The notes below the pieces were generated by a model, which was not told where the DNA came from, searched no databases, and saw only the letters and a list, made by a program, of their open reading frames with translations. DNA of 64,000 nucleotides from assembly GCA_013286795.1 (NCBI GenBank), contig JABDFA010000003.1:1-64000 (forward strand). Reading direction: 5' to 3'. Positions 1 through 8,804 of the stretch are shown piece by piece. Origin of the DNA: Candidatus Babelota bacterium (lineage in GTDB: Bacteria > Babelota > Babeliae > Babelales > JABDEC01). The position numbers and the translations under genes were made by a program. Numbering within the stretch: position 1 is the stretch's first letter; each line of letters starts with the position of its first letter.

Positions 1-1234
1 TTTGACTAGAGATTAGACTAAAAATACAGATTCTGCTCTCTTTTTTGTTTTCTACACTAAAAACCAAATAATTGCCACATGGGGACCAGCTACAACTATC
101 CTTATCCCCCTTATCAAAAGTCACTTGTTTATGATTCTGAGTATTTAAATCATATAAGAATAACTGCAGACAACCTTGAACTTTTTTACAATAAGCTATT
201 TTACCATTTTTTAAACTATAGCAGGGGGATACACAGTATCCAGATTCAGTAATATATTCAATTTTATTTTTTTTATCCAAATGAAGAATTGCAATTTTAG
301 GTTTATTTGCACTATCTATAGCACAAAAAACAATCCTATTTTCGTCAATAAAAGAAGGAGATATGGCATGCATAGAATTTGTAGTTAACGGTATAAAAAC
401 ACCCTTTTTTCTTTTTGAATCAAATTTATACTTACAGACCCTACTTTTACCATTGCGAGTTAAAAGCAATATAATATTACCCAAAGGAGAAAAGGATGGG
501 GTAAGGTTTAAACCCTCAAAATTTGCCACTATTTGTTTATTCCTAAACAAATCCACAGACATTAGACGGACATTATAATTAGTATGTTTAGAATAATAAA
601 CAGAAGGCCTTGAATTATGCCATCTAGTAGAGACAAAAATGGTAGGCTCACTAACCAAAGGACTTAAATTTTTTTCCAAATCATCTGTAGGATGAAATAT
701 ATAAATGGAACTATGATAATTATTATTTTTTAAGTACACTTTTTTACAAGCGGCTATCATACTAGAAAAAGATCCTTCTTGACAAGTAATCTCTGGCCAT
801 AACTCATCTGCTAAACTATGGGCCATATCTTCAATCTTATTATTGCAAGAATAATTTATTTTCTTTCCTTTGAGCATATTAAATTGAGCTATATCATACA
901 ATCTCCATTCTATAAGGGTTTGTGAGATTCTATCAATAAATAAACCTAACGTATAACCTAAATCTTCTAAACGTTTCAAATCTTTTTTAGATTTTAATTC
1001 GTCTATATTTTCAATAATAACATCAAAATTAGTTTCTAAATCTTTTTTTAAAGTTTGAACAAAATCGGTTAATTCTTGATCAGGCTTTCCTACAATAGCA
1101 ACCAAAAACTTCATTTTTTGATAATTTTTGGCACAAATATTAACTTCTAATGTATCTAGTTTTTCTTGAGCAAACATAGGTGAGAAAAACACAAAACTTA
1201 AAATACTTAAAAATAAATTTTTTAATATAAACAT
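1..1234 (-). CDS. tolB: TolB-like periplasmic propeller protein (C-terminal end outside window)
   Basis: The minus-strand frame is open from an ATG at 1234 to the window edge, giving about 411 visible residues with no stop. It starts with a clear signal peptide (MFILKNLFLSILSFVFF, cleavage near MFAQ). An N-terminal alpha/beta region of about 170 residues follows, then PD40-like propeller blades with phrases such as LTPSFSPLGN, HAISPSFIDENRIVF and DSCSWSPCGNYLVFS. This N-domain plus propeller order is that of TolB, the periplasmic part of the Tol-Pal system that links the inner-membrane motor to the outer membrane. It begins 3 nt after the tolA-like stop and is last in a tolQ-R-A-B series. Sequence similarity is modest, so the name rests on architecture and position. 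Confidence 0.85.
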   Translation of the reverse strand, partial: MFILKNLFLSILSFVFFSPMFAQEKLDTLEVNICAKNYQKMKFLVAIVGKPDQELTDFVQTLKKDLETNFDVIIENIDELKSKKDLKRLEDLGYTLGLFIDRISQTLIEWRLYDIAQFNMLKGKKINYSCNNKIEDMAHSLADELWPEITCQEGSFSSMIAACKKVYLKNNNYHSSIYIFHPTDDLEKNLSPLVSEPTIFVSTRWHNSRPSVYYSKHTNYNVRLMSVDLFRNKQIVANFEGLNLTPSFSPLGNIILLLTRNGKSRVCKYKFDSKRKKGVFIPLTTNSMHAISPSFIDENRIVFCAIDSANKPKIAILHLDKKNKIEYITESGYCVSPCYSLKNGKIAYCKKVQGCLQLFLYDLNTQNHKQVTFDKGDKDSCSWSPCGNYLVFSVENKKESRICIFSLISSQ

Positions 1235-1237
1235 TTT

Positions 1238-2014
1238 TTAGCCCTGAATAAATTCTAAAGAAACTCTCTTGCCCCAAACCTGTTTTGGTAGTTTAATTTT
1301 TGATATAGAATTACGCACACTCAAATCATAAGCCAAAGCCTTAGAAGATTGATCTATTTTTATATCACTAATATTGCCACTTAAATCAACTTTAAAAGAT
1401 GCTACACATTTTAAATCTTTTGATAACCCGGAAGGTGGAAACCAATGCAACAATATTTCTTGTTGAACATCTTGATAAAGTTCAATTATTTGTAAATCTT
1501 GCCTACCAATATAAAGCACATTATCAGACGTATCTTCATTTACGTTTATATTTTTTTCAAGGACAACTTTTTCAGGCAAAATTTCAGTTTCAACTAAGAC
1601 AGGCTCCTCAGCCAATTCCATCTTTTGTGATTCTTTTTGTTGAGCTAATTTTTCTATCTCTAAACTCTTTTTATTTTTTATTATCTTTTTATTGTCTACA
1701 AATATTTTAGGACTTCTAGACTTTGTTATAGATTTCTTAACGACCAGCTTAGATCCATTTATACCTTTAGATCTTTCTGAACCTCTTTGTCCTAATTTTT
1801 CTAAAGCACCTGGAATAGTCTTTTCAAATGGCAACACTATTATATTTTTTGAGTAAAATTGATCTTTATTAACTTTCATATGAAGGCTAATAACTTGCTG
1901 CTTACTCAAAAACATTATAAAAATAATTAATAAATGTAACAATAATGAAAGTAAAATTAGTTGTGGGAAAAACAAATATACTTTAAGTTGCTTTTTTTGT
2001 AGCAAGGGCCACAT
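1238..2014 (-). CDS. tolA: TolA/TonB-like energy-transducing protein
   Basis: About 258 residues. There is a short cytoplasmic N terminus, one membrane helix (about residues 15-37, LILLSLLLHLLIIFIMF) and a charged Lys/Glu-rich periplasmic linker. The C-terminal domain (about 170-258) has the TonB/TolA pattern CVASFKVDLSGNISDIKI followed by a conserved-looking hydrophobic tail. It would transmit proton-motive force from TolQR to TolB/Pal in the periplasm. I prefer the ATG at 2014, which has AAGG 8 nt upstream, over a TTG at 2029. The gene overlaps the end of tolR by about 30 nt and is followed 3 nt later by tolB, so translational coupling is likely. The tolA name rests on context; the domain alone could equally be called TonB. 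Confidence 0.8.
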   Translation of the reverse strand: MWPLLQKKQLKVYLFFPQLILLSLLLHLLIIFIMFLSKQQVISLHMKVNKDQFYSKNIIVLPFEKTIPGALEKLGQRGSERSKGINGSKLVVKKSITKSRSPKIFVDNKKIIKNKKSLEIEKLAQQKESQKMELAEEPVLVETEILPEKVVLEKNINVNEDTSDNVLYIGRQDLQIIELYQDVQQEILLHWFPPSGLSKDLKCVASFKVDLSGNISDIKIDQSSKALAYDLSVRNSISKIKLPKQVWGKRVSLEFIQG

Positions 2015-2420
2015 ATTTTTCGCCTTCAATTGAATTAATTAAATCTAAAACCTTTATTATTGATTCATATTCAACTGATTTATCCCCTTTTAATATAACA
2101 ATCTTATTGGAAGATTTTTTTAGTTCTTTATCAATCAATTTTGCAACATTTTCAAGATCAACTAAAGTATCATTAACAAAATATACCAACTTATTTAACT
2201 TATTTTTATCTTTACCAATATATACTTCAATATAACGTTGACTTGCAGAAAACTTCTCAGATTGGGTTTTAGCCTCAGGCAAAGCAACCTTCAAAGAGTT
2301 CTGCATTATTGGAGTAGTAATCATAAAAATTACTAATAATGTTAATGTCGTATCAATTAAGGGAGTCAAGGTTATTTCTGGAGCCAATCCACGATTCCGC
2401 TTTCTTCGACTCAAATACAT
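1983..2420 (-). CDS. tolR: TolR/ExbD biopolymer transport protein
   Basis: 145 residues. A basic cytoplasmic N terminus precedes one membrane helix containing TPLIDTTLTLLVIFMITTP. Asp23 lies at the position of the essential proton-pathway aspartate of the ExbD/TolR family. The periplasmic domain ends in the usual VLKGDKSVEYESIIKVLDLI pattern of this family. It forms the ion-conducting motor with TolQ in the inner membrane. The ATG at 2420 is preceded by GGAG. It overlaps tolQ by 68 nt and tolA by 32 nt, a compact operon. ExbD and TolR cannot be separated by sequence alone; the tolB downstream favours TolR. Confidence 0.93.
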   Translation of the reverse strand: MYLSRRKRNRGLAPEITLTPLIDTTLTLLVIFMITTPIMQNSLKVALPEAKTQSEKFSASQRYIEVYIGKDKNKLNKLVYFVNDTLVDLENVAKLIDKELKKSSNKIVILKGDKSVEYESIIKVLDLINSIEGEKYVALATKKAT

Positions 2421-3117
2421 TATTTACTCCTGATTTATTAAATTGTTTTTCTACAACTATCAACAATCTATTTGATAAAGCAATAATAGATTGTTCTATA
2501 GATTCAGATTCACTCTTCAAATTATAATACATCACCAATGCAGGAATAGCTACAATCAATCCACCCAAAGTTGTAATAAGGGCCTCAGCTATGCCAGGAG
2601 CAACAGCTGCAATATCAGCTGATTGAGCTTTGCTTATATCTATAAAAGCATTTATCAAACCCCAAACCGTTCCAAACAAACCTATTAAAGTTGATGAGGA
2701 CGCACAAACTGATAATGTTGATAAATAGGAATCCTCTTGATGCATAAAAGAATCTATAGAACTATTAGTAAGATCTCTAATAAAATCCAAATCACGCTCA
2801 GAAAGATCCGATTTAGTTCCATGTTCTGTTACAAGTAAAGTTTTGATAACATTTAAATTTTTAGATAAAAATAAACCCGGAAGTGTGTTAGAAAATTTAC
2901 TTGTAATTTGTATTACATCTTCCAAATTTTTTGCATCCTTTAAATATGAAATAGAATCTTTTAACTGCTTTTTTTTAATTCGCCAAATAATCAACTTATA
3001 AAATAAAATTGACCAACAAATTACTGACATCCCAAAAAGCACTAACATGACTGCCCATGTTAATCTATCAGAATTATAAACCAACTGCCATAAGGAAGAT
3101 CCCATAACCGGCGCCAT
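2353..3117 (-). CDS. tolQ: TolQ/ExbB proton channel protein
   Basis: About 254 residues with the three-helix MotA/TolQ/ExbB layout: helix 1 near residues 22-42 (AVMLVLFGMSVICWSILFYK), a cytoplasmic loop, then two helices with the family patterns LIGLFGTVWGLINAF and AEALITTLGGLIVAIPALV. It is the channel part of the Tol motor and pairs with TolR. The ATG at 3117 has AGAAGGA 5 nt upstream. An upstream TTG at 3135 would place that ribosome site inside the gene and is less likely. First gene of the tolQRAB operon; the 214 nt upstream consist largely of a GC-rich repeat. Confidence 0.93.
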   Translation of the reverse strand: MAPVMGSSLWQLVYNSDRLTWAVMLVLFGMSVICWSILFYKLIIWRIKKKQLKDSISYLKDAKNLEDVIQITSKFSNTLPGLFLSKNLNVIKTLLVTEHGTKSDLSERDLDFIRDLTNSSIDSFMHQEDSYLSTLSVCASSSTLIGLFGTVWGLINAFIDISKAQSADIAAVAPGIAEALITTLGGLIVAIPALVMYYNLKSESESIEQSIIALSNRLLIVVEKQFNKSGVNNVFESKKAESWIGSRNNLDSLN

Positions 3118-3160
3118 AAAATTCCTTCTTTTCAAATTACTTTTTAATTTTTTTTAAAAA

Positions 3161-3292
3161 ACCAGCTCGTATGGTTCGACAGGCTCACCACGAGCGCAAG
3201 AAAAACTCTCTTGATCCGCTCGTCCTTCCCTCCCCCGGTCATCCTGAGCGAAATGCGCAGCATGAAGTCGAAGGACGAGGGATACGACGGAT
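3161..3292. repeat. GC-rich palindromic repeat (REP-like), compound copy
   Basis: A GC-rich island of about 130 nt in AT-rich DNA upstream of tolQ. It carries the recurring words GGTTCGACAGGCTCACC, GTCATCCTGAGCGAA and GTCGAAGGACGAGGG. The same vocabulary (TTCGAC, CTGAGCGA, GAACGG) recurs at 28892, 36819, 40287, 40432, 46490, 46868, 50802, 54890 and 55042. It lies between two genes and is not coding. Confidence 0.8.
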
Positions 3293-3331
3293 CTAATTAC
3301 GCACAAAATCTATTATACACCAAAAAATTAG

Positions 3332-4744
3332 TTAATTCATATTACTTTTAAAATTTTCCAAAACTTTATTTTTTAATTCATCTTTATTTTTTATTCCATC
3401 TTCAATTTGAATTTCATAAGCTTTCTTTAAAATTTTACCCATTTGAATTCCAGGTTCAACTATCCCGAGCAAATCCTTTCCACTTAAAACTGGAGCTTCT
3501 GGATGATGTAAAATGTCTAAATCTTGAGCTTTTTTTAAAAATTTTTCTACATCAAGGTTTTTTTCATTCAAAGGTTGTCCCTTAATTGGATTTCTGGCCA
3601 ATCTATCGCTCAAAAATAACTTACTCAACATAGCCATATTAACATTATGACCCAGCTTATTGGCCAATCTTTTATATGCAGAAATTTTTGCATTCTGAGA
3701 TACAAGCTGCCCAGGTTGCATATGATATTTAACAAGAACGCAAACTGAATCAATTAAATCTTTATTATAAGTAATTCTGCCCAATAATTCATAAGCTAAT
3801 TTTGCACTTATAAGTTCATGTCCATAACTGGTATGTTTACCATCAACTAATTTTGTCGTCCCATTTTTGCCTAAATCATGGCACAATGCAGCCCAAATTA
3901 AAATTAAGCGTTCAAACTCTGAAGAATATTCAATGTTAGCAGCTGCATCAATAGATTGCATGGTATGCTCATAAACATCTCCTTCAGGATGCCACTTGGG
4001 CTCCTGAGGAATACCTATACATAAATAAAGCTCAGGTAAAATTTCTTCTAATCTGCCAATTTTTCTTAACCAATTTATAGCTAAAGATGGTTTTTGGGAT
4101 TTCAAAAATAATTTTTTAAATTCTTCTTCAATACGTTCTCTTGAAACTCCTGAAATATCCATTCTGGCACAAATTTCATTTAATTCATTATCAGGCTCCA
4201 TGCAAAACCTTCCAATAAATTGCATAACCCGATAAAACCTTAAAGGATCCTCTACAAATAAATTTTTGTCGGTTGCTCTTAAAATTTTATTTTGCAAATC
4301 ATGCAAACCATTAAATGGATCAACTAATTCAAAATTTGCAAGATCTATGCCCATAGAATTGATTGTAACATCGCGTCTTCTAAATGCTTCTTTAAGATCC
4401 ATTAAAGGATCTATTAAAACTTTTGGTTTTCTACCAGAACTATCAGCACGAGGCAACGACCAATCAATATCTAAACCGTGTAATCTAAAAACACCAAAAA
4501 ATTTACCTACCAAACTTACAGGTCCAAATGATTTTAATATTGTTTCTAATTGTTCACTGCTTAAATTATGCACCTCTATATCTAAGTCCTTTATTGGTAA
4601 CTCTAAAAATAGATCCCTAACACCACCACCAACTAAAAATGCCTGTCCATTTTGTTGGAATATTTTTTTTAATATTTGAGTAACTAAATTATTATGTAAC
4701 AAAATTTCGTTTAAAGTATCTAAATGTTTCTTAGAAATTTTCAT
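3332..4744 (-). CDS. cca: CCA tRNA nucleotidyltransferase with HD domain
   Basis: About 470 residues. The class II nucleotidyltransferase head contains LVGGGVRD and the metal-binding DLDIEV pair, then RRDVTINSMGID and the DPLRFYRVMQF region. The C-terminal half has an HD phosphohydrolase domain (ALCHDLGKNG). It adds or repairs the 3' CCA of tRNAs, although all three tRNA genes in this window already encode CCA, which fits a repair role. Start: ATG at 4744 (MKISKKHL). An 18-residue upstream extension from 4798 is hydrophobic and lacks the family start. The gene stands alone and is divergent from the ankyrin gene at 4841. The HD domain means it may also have 2',3'-phosphatase or phosphodiesterase activity, as in E. 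coli Cca. Confidence 0.93.
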   Translation of the reverse strand: MKISKKHLDTLNEILLHNNLVTQILKKIFQQNGQAFLVGGGVRDLFLELPIKDLDIEVHNLSSEQLETILKSFGPVSLVGKFFGVFRLHGLDIDWSLPRADSSGRKPKVLIDPLMDLKEAFRRRDVTINSMGIDLANFELVDPFNGLHDLQNKILRATDKNLFVEDPLRFYRVMQFIGRFCMEPDNELNEICARMDISGVSRERIEEEFKKLFLKSQKPSLAINWLRKIGRLEEILPELYLCIGIPQEPKWHPEGDVYEHTMQSIDAAANIEYSSEFERLILIWAALCHDLGKNGTTKLVDGKHTSYGHELISAKLAYELLGRITYNKDLIDSVCVLVKYHMQPGQLVSQNAKISAYKRLANKLGHNVNMAMLSKLFLSDRLARNPIKGQPLNEKNLDVEKFLKKAQDLDILHHPEAPVLSGKDLLGIVEPGIQMGKILKKAYEIQIEDGIKNKDELKNKVLENFKSNMN

Positions 4745-4840
4745 AACTATGACCACAAAATAAATATAATAAAAACTGTTCCATTTTATAGCATACAAAA
4801 CTTATATTAAAAATATAAAGTCTAAAAAAAGGAGAGTTAA

Positions 4841-5548
4841 ATGAATTTAAAAATATCAGCTTTCATCCTAATAATAACTACCCCCTCCTATAATATGAAT
4901 CTAAAAAGAAAATATCCCAAACTTCCACTGGAAATACGACTAGTATTTGATAAAAAAAATACAACTGAAAACTTAATAAAAAGAGTTATTGAAAAATTTT
5001 TACAAAATGGTGGAAATATAGAGGCCCGAGATTCATATGGCAGAAGCATGTTGGCTTATGCTTGCCAATATGGGCATACAGATGTAATAAAATTTCTACA
5101 TTCCAATGGCGCTAATATTGAATCTGAAGATTATAATCAAGTAGGATTAGCCCCTTTAGAAAGATCTATCTTATATGAACAAGAAAAATCAATAGAAACT
5201 TTGACCAGTTTAGGTGCAGATTTAATATCAAAAGATTCTTTAAATTTAGCAATTCACTATGGAAAATTAAAGATTGTGGTATCAATTATCAAAGCTTTAA
5301 TAAAAAGAGATCCTAATTTTTTTATAACAAAAAATATAATTGAAATGGCAATAGTTGCTGCAAAAGAGAACCCTTATAAAAGAGATGAAAAAGAGTTCCA
5401 AGAAATAATAGATTTTCTTGAATATCAAATAAAACTGGAACTAACTGTAAGAATAATACATAAACATAAAACTACTCTAAGCAAACTACCAACAGAACTA
5501 CTTCCTACCATAATTCAATTTGCCTACGGTCCATTAACCCAAAAATAA
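4841..5548 (+). CDS. Ankyrin-repeat protein with C-terminal F-box-like motif
   Basis: 235 residues. The N terminus is weakly hydrophobic (MNLKISAFILIITT) and may be a leader. Ankyrin repeats run from about residue 45 to 170, for example GGNIEARDSYGRSMLAYACQ, TDVIKFLHSNGANIE and TLTSLGADLISKDSLNLAI. The C terminus has LPTELLPTIIQFAYG, a short LP-x-EL-x3-I-x2-Y block that recurs at the end of other ankyrin proteins in this window. AGGAG lies 5-9 nt before the ATG. It is probably a secreted host-interacting scaffold. The specific partner cannot be told from the sequence. Confidence 0.8.
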   Translation: MNLKISAFILIITTPSYNMNLKRKYPKLPLEIRLVFDKKNTTENLIKRVIEKFLQNGGNIEARDSYGRSMLAYACQYGHTDVIKFLHSNGANIESEDYNQVGLAPLERSILYEQEKSIETLTSLGADLISKDSLNLAIHYGKLKIVVSIIKALIKRDPNFFITKNIIEMAIVAAKENPYKRDEKEFQEIIDFLEYQIKLELTVRIIHKHKTTLSKLPTELLPTIIQFAYGPLTQK

Positions 5549-5552
5549 TTTT

Positions 5553-5981
5553 TTATACCTGTTTGTATTTAATATTGGTTACAGGCTTACGTATTTCTTT
5601 CATCGAGGCTTCGCCATCATCATCTTCATCTGATACTACAACACCTACAATTGCTGTATAAGCATAACGTTTTAAATATGTGATATATGATCCAAGAGAT
5701 TGAACATCTGTTTTTAGAGGATTAATTTTGATTATGGATTCAATATATTGACCAGATGAATGCCCTAAAGTTGTGCATAACTCCATGCCAGTTTCATTAT
5801 TTATAACGCGCTGAATTACACATAAACCATTTTTAGTTAATGCTGGCCTGGATACCTTTACTATTTCACTGAAATCTGCATATTTACTTTTAAAAAATGG
5901 ATTTGTGCTAGTAGGTTCAGCGGTATTCATTTCTGCTTGTGATTTTGCTAAAGCAGCAAAAAGCTCGTTGTATTGATTCAT
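5553..5981 (-). CDS. ERF-family single-strand annealing recombinase
   Basis: 142 residues matching the start and core of the ERF superfamily of phage recombination proteins: FAALAKSQAEM, NPFFKSKYADFSEI, the SLGSYITYLKRYA helix and the terminal acidic DEDDDGEAS. Family members anneal complementary single strands and are usually phage-encoded. GGAAAT precedes the ATG. The gene sits alone between an ankyrin gene (convergent, 4 nt apart) and tRNA-Ala. No other phage gene is visible, so it is either a prophage remnant or a domesticated recombinase. The protein is shorter than many phage ERFs and lacks a long C-terminal tail. Confidence 0.8.
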   Translation of the reverse strand: MNQYNELFAALAKSQAEMNTAEPTSTNPFFKSKYADFSEIVKVSRPALTKNGLCVIQRVINNETGMELCTTLGHSSGQYIESIIKINPLKTDVQSLGSYITYLKRYAYTAIVGVVVSDEDDDGEASMKEIRKPVTNIKYKQV

Positions 5982-6012
5982 GTATTTCCAAAAAAATTGT
6001 TTTTTTGTTTAT

Positions 6013-6088
6013 TGGTGGAGCTGATCGGGATCGAACCGATGACCTCATGAATGCCATCCATGCGCTCTACCAACTGAGCTACAGCCCC
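6013..6088 (-). tRNA. tRNA-Ala (anticodon GGC)
   Basis: A 76-nt cloverleaf on the minus strand with acceptor GGGGCTG/CAGCTCC (one G-T pair), D-arm GCTC/GAGC, anticodon loop ATGGCAT (anticodon GGC) and T-loop TTCGATC. The 3' CCA is encoded. Confidence 0.97.
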
Positions 6089-6168
6089 AGAATTTATTTG
6101 CTTCAATAAATATAACAAAAAATTGTAAAAAAATATACTTATGCAAACGTCCTACTACACTCTTTCAA

Positions 6169-6513
6169 TTATCTACCCCTTTGGATTGCTGCAGCATAGG
6201 CAAAATCATAAAAATATTTTTGCCAGTATTCATCAGTAAAAGAAAATTCATTGATACCCATATAGTGGTCAGCAAACATATTACGAACACGCAATATCTC
6301 TTTTAGTCGTTTTCGATTTTTAGGATCAGCGATAGTTAAGTCTAGGAGCTCTAAAGCTCTTTCAAATGCCTGCTTGCTATATTCAGCATTTCCCTTTTTT
6401 TTCCATTGTATTGTTCGTTCAACATCACTTCCTACATTTGCAAACTGTTCAATAAATGAAAATTTAAACCAGCGTCCAGCTGCAAGATCTTTGTGAATTA
6501 TTTTTTTTTCCAT
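6169..6513 (-). CDS. Conserved hypothetical partner of the DUF5674 protein
   Basis: 114 residues, all-helical in appearance and without a signal peptide. Notable patterns are FIEQFANVGSDVERTIQWK, ALELLDLTIADPKNRKRLKE and EYWQKYFYDFAYAAA. I recall similar small proteins as unnamed neighbours of DUF5674 genes in other bacteria and archaea, but I know of no assigned function. Its ATG overlaps the stop of the upstream DUF5674 gene (TAATG), which strongly suggests translational coupling and a shared complex. A toxin-antitoxin-like role is possible but unproven. Confidence 0.7.
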   Translation of the reverse strand: MEKKIIHKDLAAGRWFKFSFIEQFANVGSDVERTIQWKKKGNAEYSKQAFERALELLDLTIADPKNRKRLKEILRVRNMFADHYMGINEFSFTDEYWQKYFYDFAYAAAIQRGR

Positions 6514-6854
6514 TATCTTTGAACCAATTTAGTAACTATATTTATAATTTTTTTTCTAATTTGAGGATTCTCAACATATCGACTATTATTTCCCATTGCT
6601 GAACGTATATTAATCATTGAATCAAATTCAATAAATTCCTGATCAAATTGATTTGGATGTAAATTTATTCCCCAAAGATTATCTTGCTCTGATTCATTTT
6701 CCAAAAGTAGCATTTCTAGATCAACATGTAATTCAGCATCAACTGCCATAATTTCACGTTCAATATCTACCACAGCTTTAACAAATTTACCAAACATTTT
6801 TTCTGACATTATTTTGAGTTCATCAAGAGAAATTTGTTTATCTACAATTGTCAT
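6513..6854 (-). CDS. DUF5674 family protein
   Basis: 113 residues with the pattern I associate with DUF5674: KMFGKFVKAVVDIEREIMAV, DAELHVDLEMLLLE, QDNLWGINLHP and EFIEFDSMINIRSAMGN. Function unknown. The DxE/DSMINIR segments look like a small alpha/beta domain with conserved acidic residues. I chose the ATG at 6854, with GGGG 6-9 nt upstream, over a GTG at 6866. It is coupled through TAATG to the 114-residue gene downstream and divergent from dsbD. The pair forms a two-gene unit. Confidence 0.72.
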   Translation of the reverse strand: MTIVDKQISLDELKIMSEKMFGKFVKAVVDIEREIMAVDAELHVDLEMLLLENESEQDNLWGINLHPNQFDQEFIEFDSMINIRSAMGNNSRYVENPQIRKKIINIVTKLVQR

Positions 6855-6948
6855 CTTTGACCCCACAATAATTTACAGAATCTTAAATAAGTTATATTAT
6901 ATAATTATATATAAATATATTAATAATAAAATGATTTTAAAGGCTAAA

Positions 6949-8745
6949 ATGAAAAAGTTTTTATTAATTTTACTTTTAACAAGTACAATCTCAACTTACA
7001 CTTCTAATAATAATGACCAGAATAGCCAGTTAACATTCAAATCTGAAACTTTAGATCAAAATAATAAGAAAATTAAGATTAATATCAAATTAGAAAATGA
7101 GTCTATTTATCTAAAATCTATAAATATATCAACAAATAACCCAAATATAGAGCTATCTAAATTAGAATTTGATCAAGTTCCAAACAAAGTTTATGATCCA
7201 ATATTTAAAGAAACTGAAGTATTTAATAAAGATTTCTCTATTAATTTTGTAGCAACAAAAATCAATGATATTGAAATAAATAATTTTGAACTTTTTATTT
7301 CTTATCTAAGTAACAAAAGTAAAAATCCAACAGAAACTTTATTAACTATAGAATTTGACAAATCTAAAGATGGTAATGAAAATATTGCTCTAGAAAAATC
7401 TAATAATAATCAAGATTTAAACTGTCCTGTCACGACAAAAAAAACAGAAAATAAATCATATTTTTGGTCACATATACAAAAATTTTCAAATTTCAGCCAA
7501 AACCTTATAACCAAAAGCTCTTCGACACCAATTCGCTTAATATTTATTTTTATCTTGGGAATATTAATGAGTCTAACTCCATGCATATACCCTATGGTTC
7601 CAATTACTGTAGGAATTTTACAATCACAAGGAAGTAAATCCTTTTGGCGAAATTTATTAATTTCAACTTCTTATACACTTGGCATTGCTTTAACATTTGC
7701 AACATTTGGGCTTACTGCAGCCCTCACAGGAAATATTTTTGGCAAAATTTTAATCCAACCATGGTTTATAATACCCATGGTAATATTATTAGGTTACTTA
7801 GCTCTATCAATGTTTGGATTGTATGATATGTACGTACCAAAATTTTTAAACAACTCAAATAGCACAAGGGCTAATCAAGGCTCTATAGCTGGCGCATTTA
7901 TTTTTGGCGCAATTAGTGGAAGCGTAGCTTCCCCCTGCCTTTCACCAGGACTTGCTTTGCTTTTAAGTATAGTCGCAACATTAGGTAGCAAACTATTAGG
8001 CTTTATATTCTTATTCACGTTTGGTATTGGACTAAGTGTTCCATTATTAATAATTGGATTGTTTTCAAGTTCAATAAACTTTTTACCTAAATCAGGTATG
8101 TGGATGATAGAAATAAAAAAACTTTTTGGATTTATGTTATTCGGAATGTGCTTTTATTTTCTTAATAACATACTTCCATATAGCGTAATCCTTTGGATGG
8201 CAAGCATATTCCTTTTAGGATCAGGGATATATTATCTAAAAAGTATTAATACATACGATTCTAGATTCTGGAAAGCCACAAAAAATATATTAAGTATTTT
8301 TATGATTTCATTTTCTATATTTGTTTTTTCCAAAGCTATACAAGAAACATTTTATCCTGAAAATCAAATAACAGCTTCACCTTGGTTAAAAAATTATGAA
8401 GAAGCTATATCATGCGCTAATCAACAAAACAAGAAATTAATTATAGATATAGGGGCAAGTTTTTGTACTCTATGCCATGCAATTGACAAAAAAATATTTG
8501 GTAACACAGAAATACAAAAAAGCCTAGAAAATTTTGTTCTTTTAAAAGTTGACGCTACTGATACCAACAGTCAACCATATAAAGAACTCAAAGAAAAATA
8601 TAAAGATTGTATACAAGGAGTACCAACAATTTTAATAATTAATACACAAAATGATCAATTGTTAAAGTGCTGGAGAGGTGAGCTTTATGACCTATCCCAA
8701 GAACAGGTTATTGAAGAACTAGATAATTTGAACTCCAAAAGTTAA
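6949..8745 (+). CDS. dsbD: Thiol:disulfide interchange protein DsbD
   Basis: 598 residues in the three-part DsbD order. A signal peptide (MKKFLLILLLTSTIS) leads into an N-terminal periplasmic domain (about 20-180). An eight-helix membrane domain (about 195-455) follows, with the redox cysteines in LTPCIYPMVPI (Cys212) and ASPCLSPGLAL (Cys330). The C-terminal thioredoxin-like domain has Cys506-Thr-Leu-Cys509. It passes reducing power from the cytoplasm to periplasmic proteins. The ATG at 6949 is preceded by AAAGG; longer upstream readings run into the divergent DUF5674 gene. A relic of a second dsbD-like 3' end lies at 9530-9618, beyond the ankyrin gene. The N-terminal domain is highly divergent, and its own cysteine pair is not obvious. 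Confidence 0.92.
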   Translation: MKKFLLILLLTSTISTYTSNNNDQNSQLTFKSETLDQNNKKIKINIKLENESIYLKSINISTNNPNIELSKLEFDQVPNKVYDPIFKETEVFNKDFSINFVATKINDIEINNFELFISYLSNKSKNPTETLLTIEFDKSKDGNENIALEKSNNNQDLNCPVTTKKTENKSYFWSHIQKFSNFSQNLITKSSSTPIRLIFIFILGILMSLTPCIYPMVPITVGILQSQGSKSFWRNLLISTSYTLGIALTFATFGLTAALTGNIFGKILIQPWFIIPMVILLGYLALSMFGLYDMYVPKFLNNSNSTRANQGSIAGAFIFGAISGSVASPCLSPGLALLLSIVATLGSKLLGFIFLFTFGIGLSVPLLIIGLFSSSINFLPKSGMWMIEIKKLFGFMLFGMCFYFLNNILPYSVILWMASIFLLGSGIYYLKSINTYDSRFWKATKNILSIFMISFSIFVFSKAIQETFYPENQITASPWLKNYEEAISCANQQNKKLIIDIGASFCTLCHAIDKKIFGNTEIQKSLENFVLLKVDATDTNSQPYKELKEKYKDCIQGVPTILIINTQNDQLLKCWRGELYDLSQEQVIEELDNLNSKS

Positions 8746-8804
8746 TCGAATTCAAATTATTTATTTAATTTTAAATCTGATTCTTCTAACAACTGAAGAA
8801 TGAA

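Noticed and set aside
363-578. A 71-codon plus-strand open frame
   Set aside because: It lies wholly antisense inside the tolB-like gene, whose minus-strand frame is continuous with signal peptide and propeller motifs.
6814-6948. N-terminal extension of DsbD by 45 residues
   Set aside because: It overlaps the divergent DUF5674 gene and would bury a good signal peptide; AAAGG supports the ATG at 6949.
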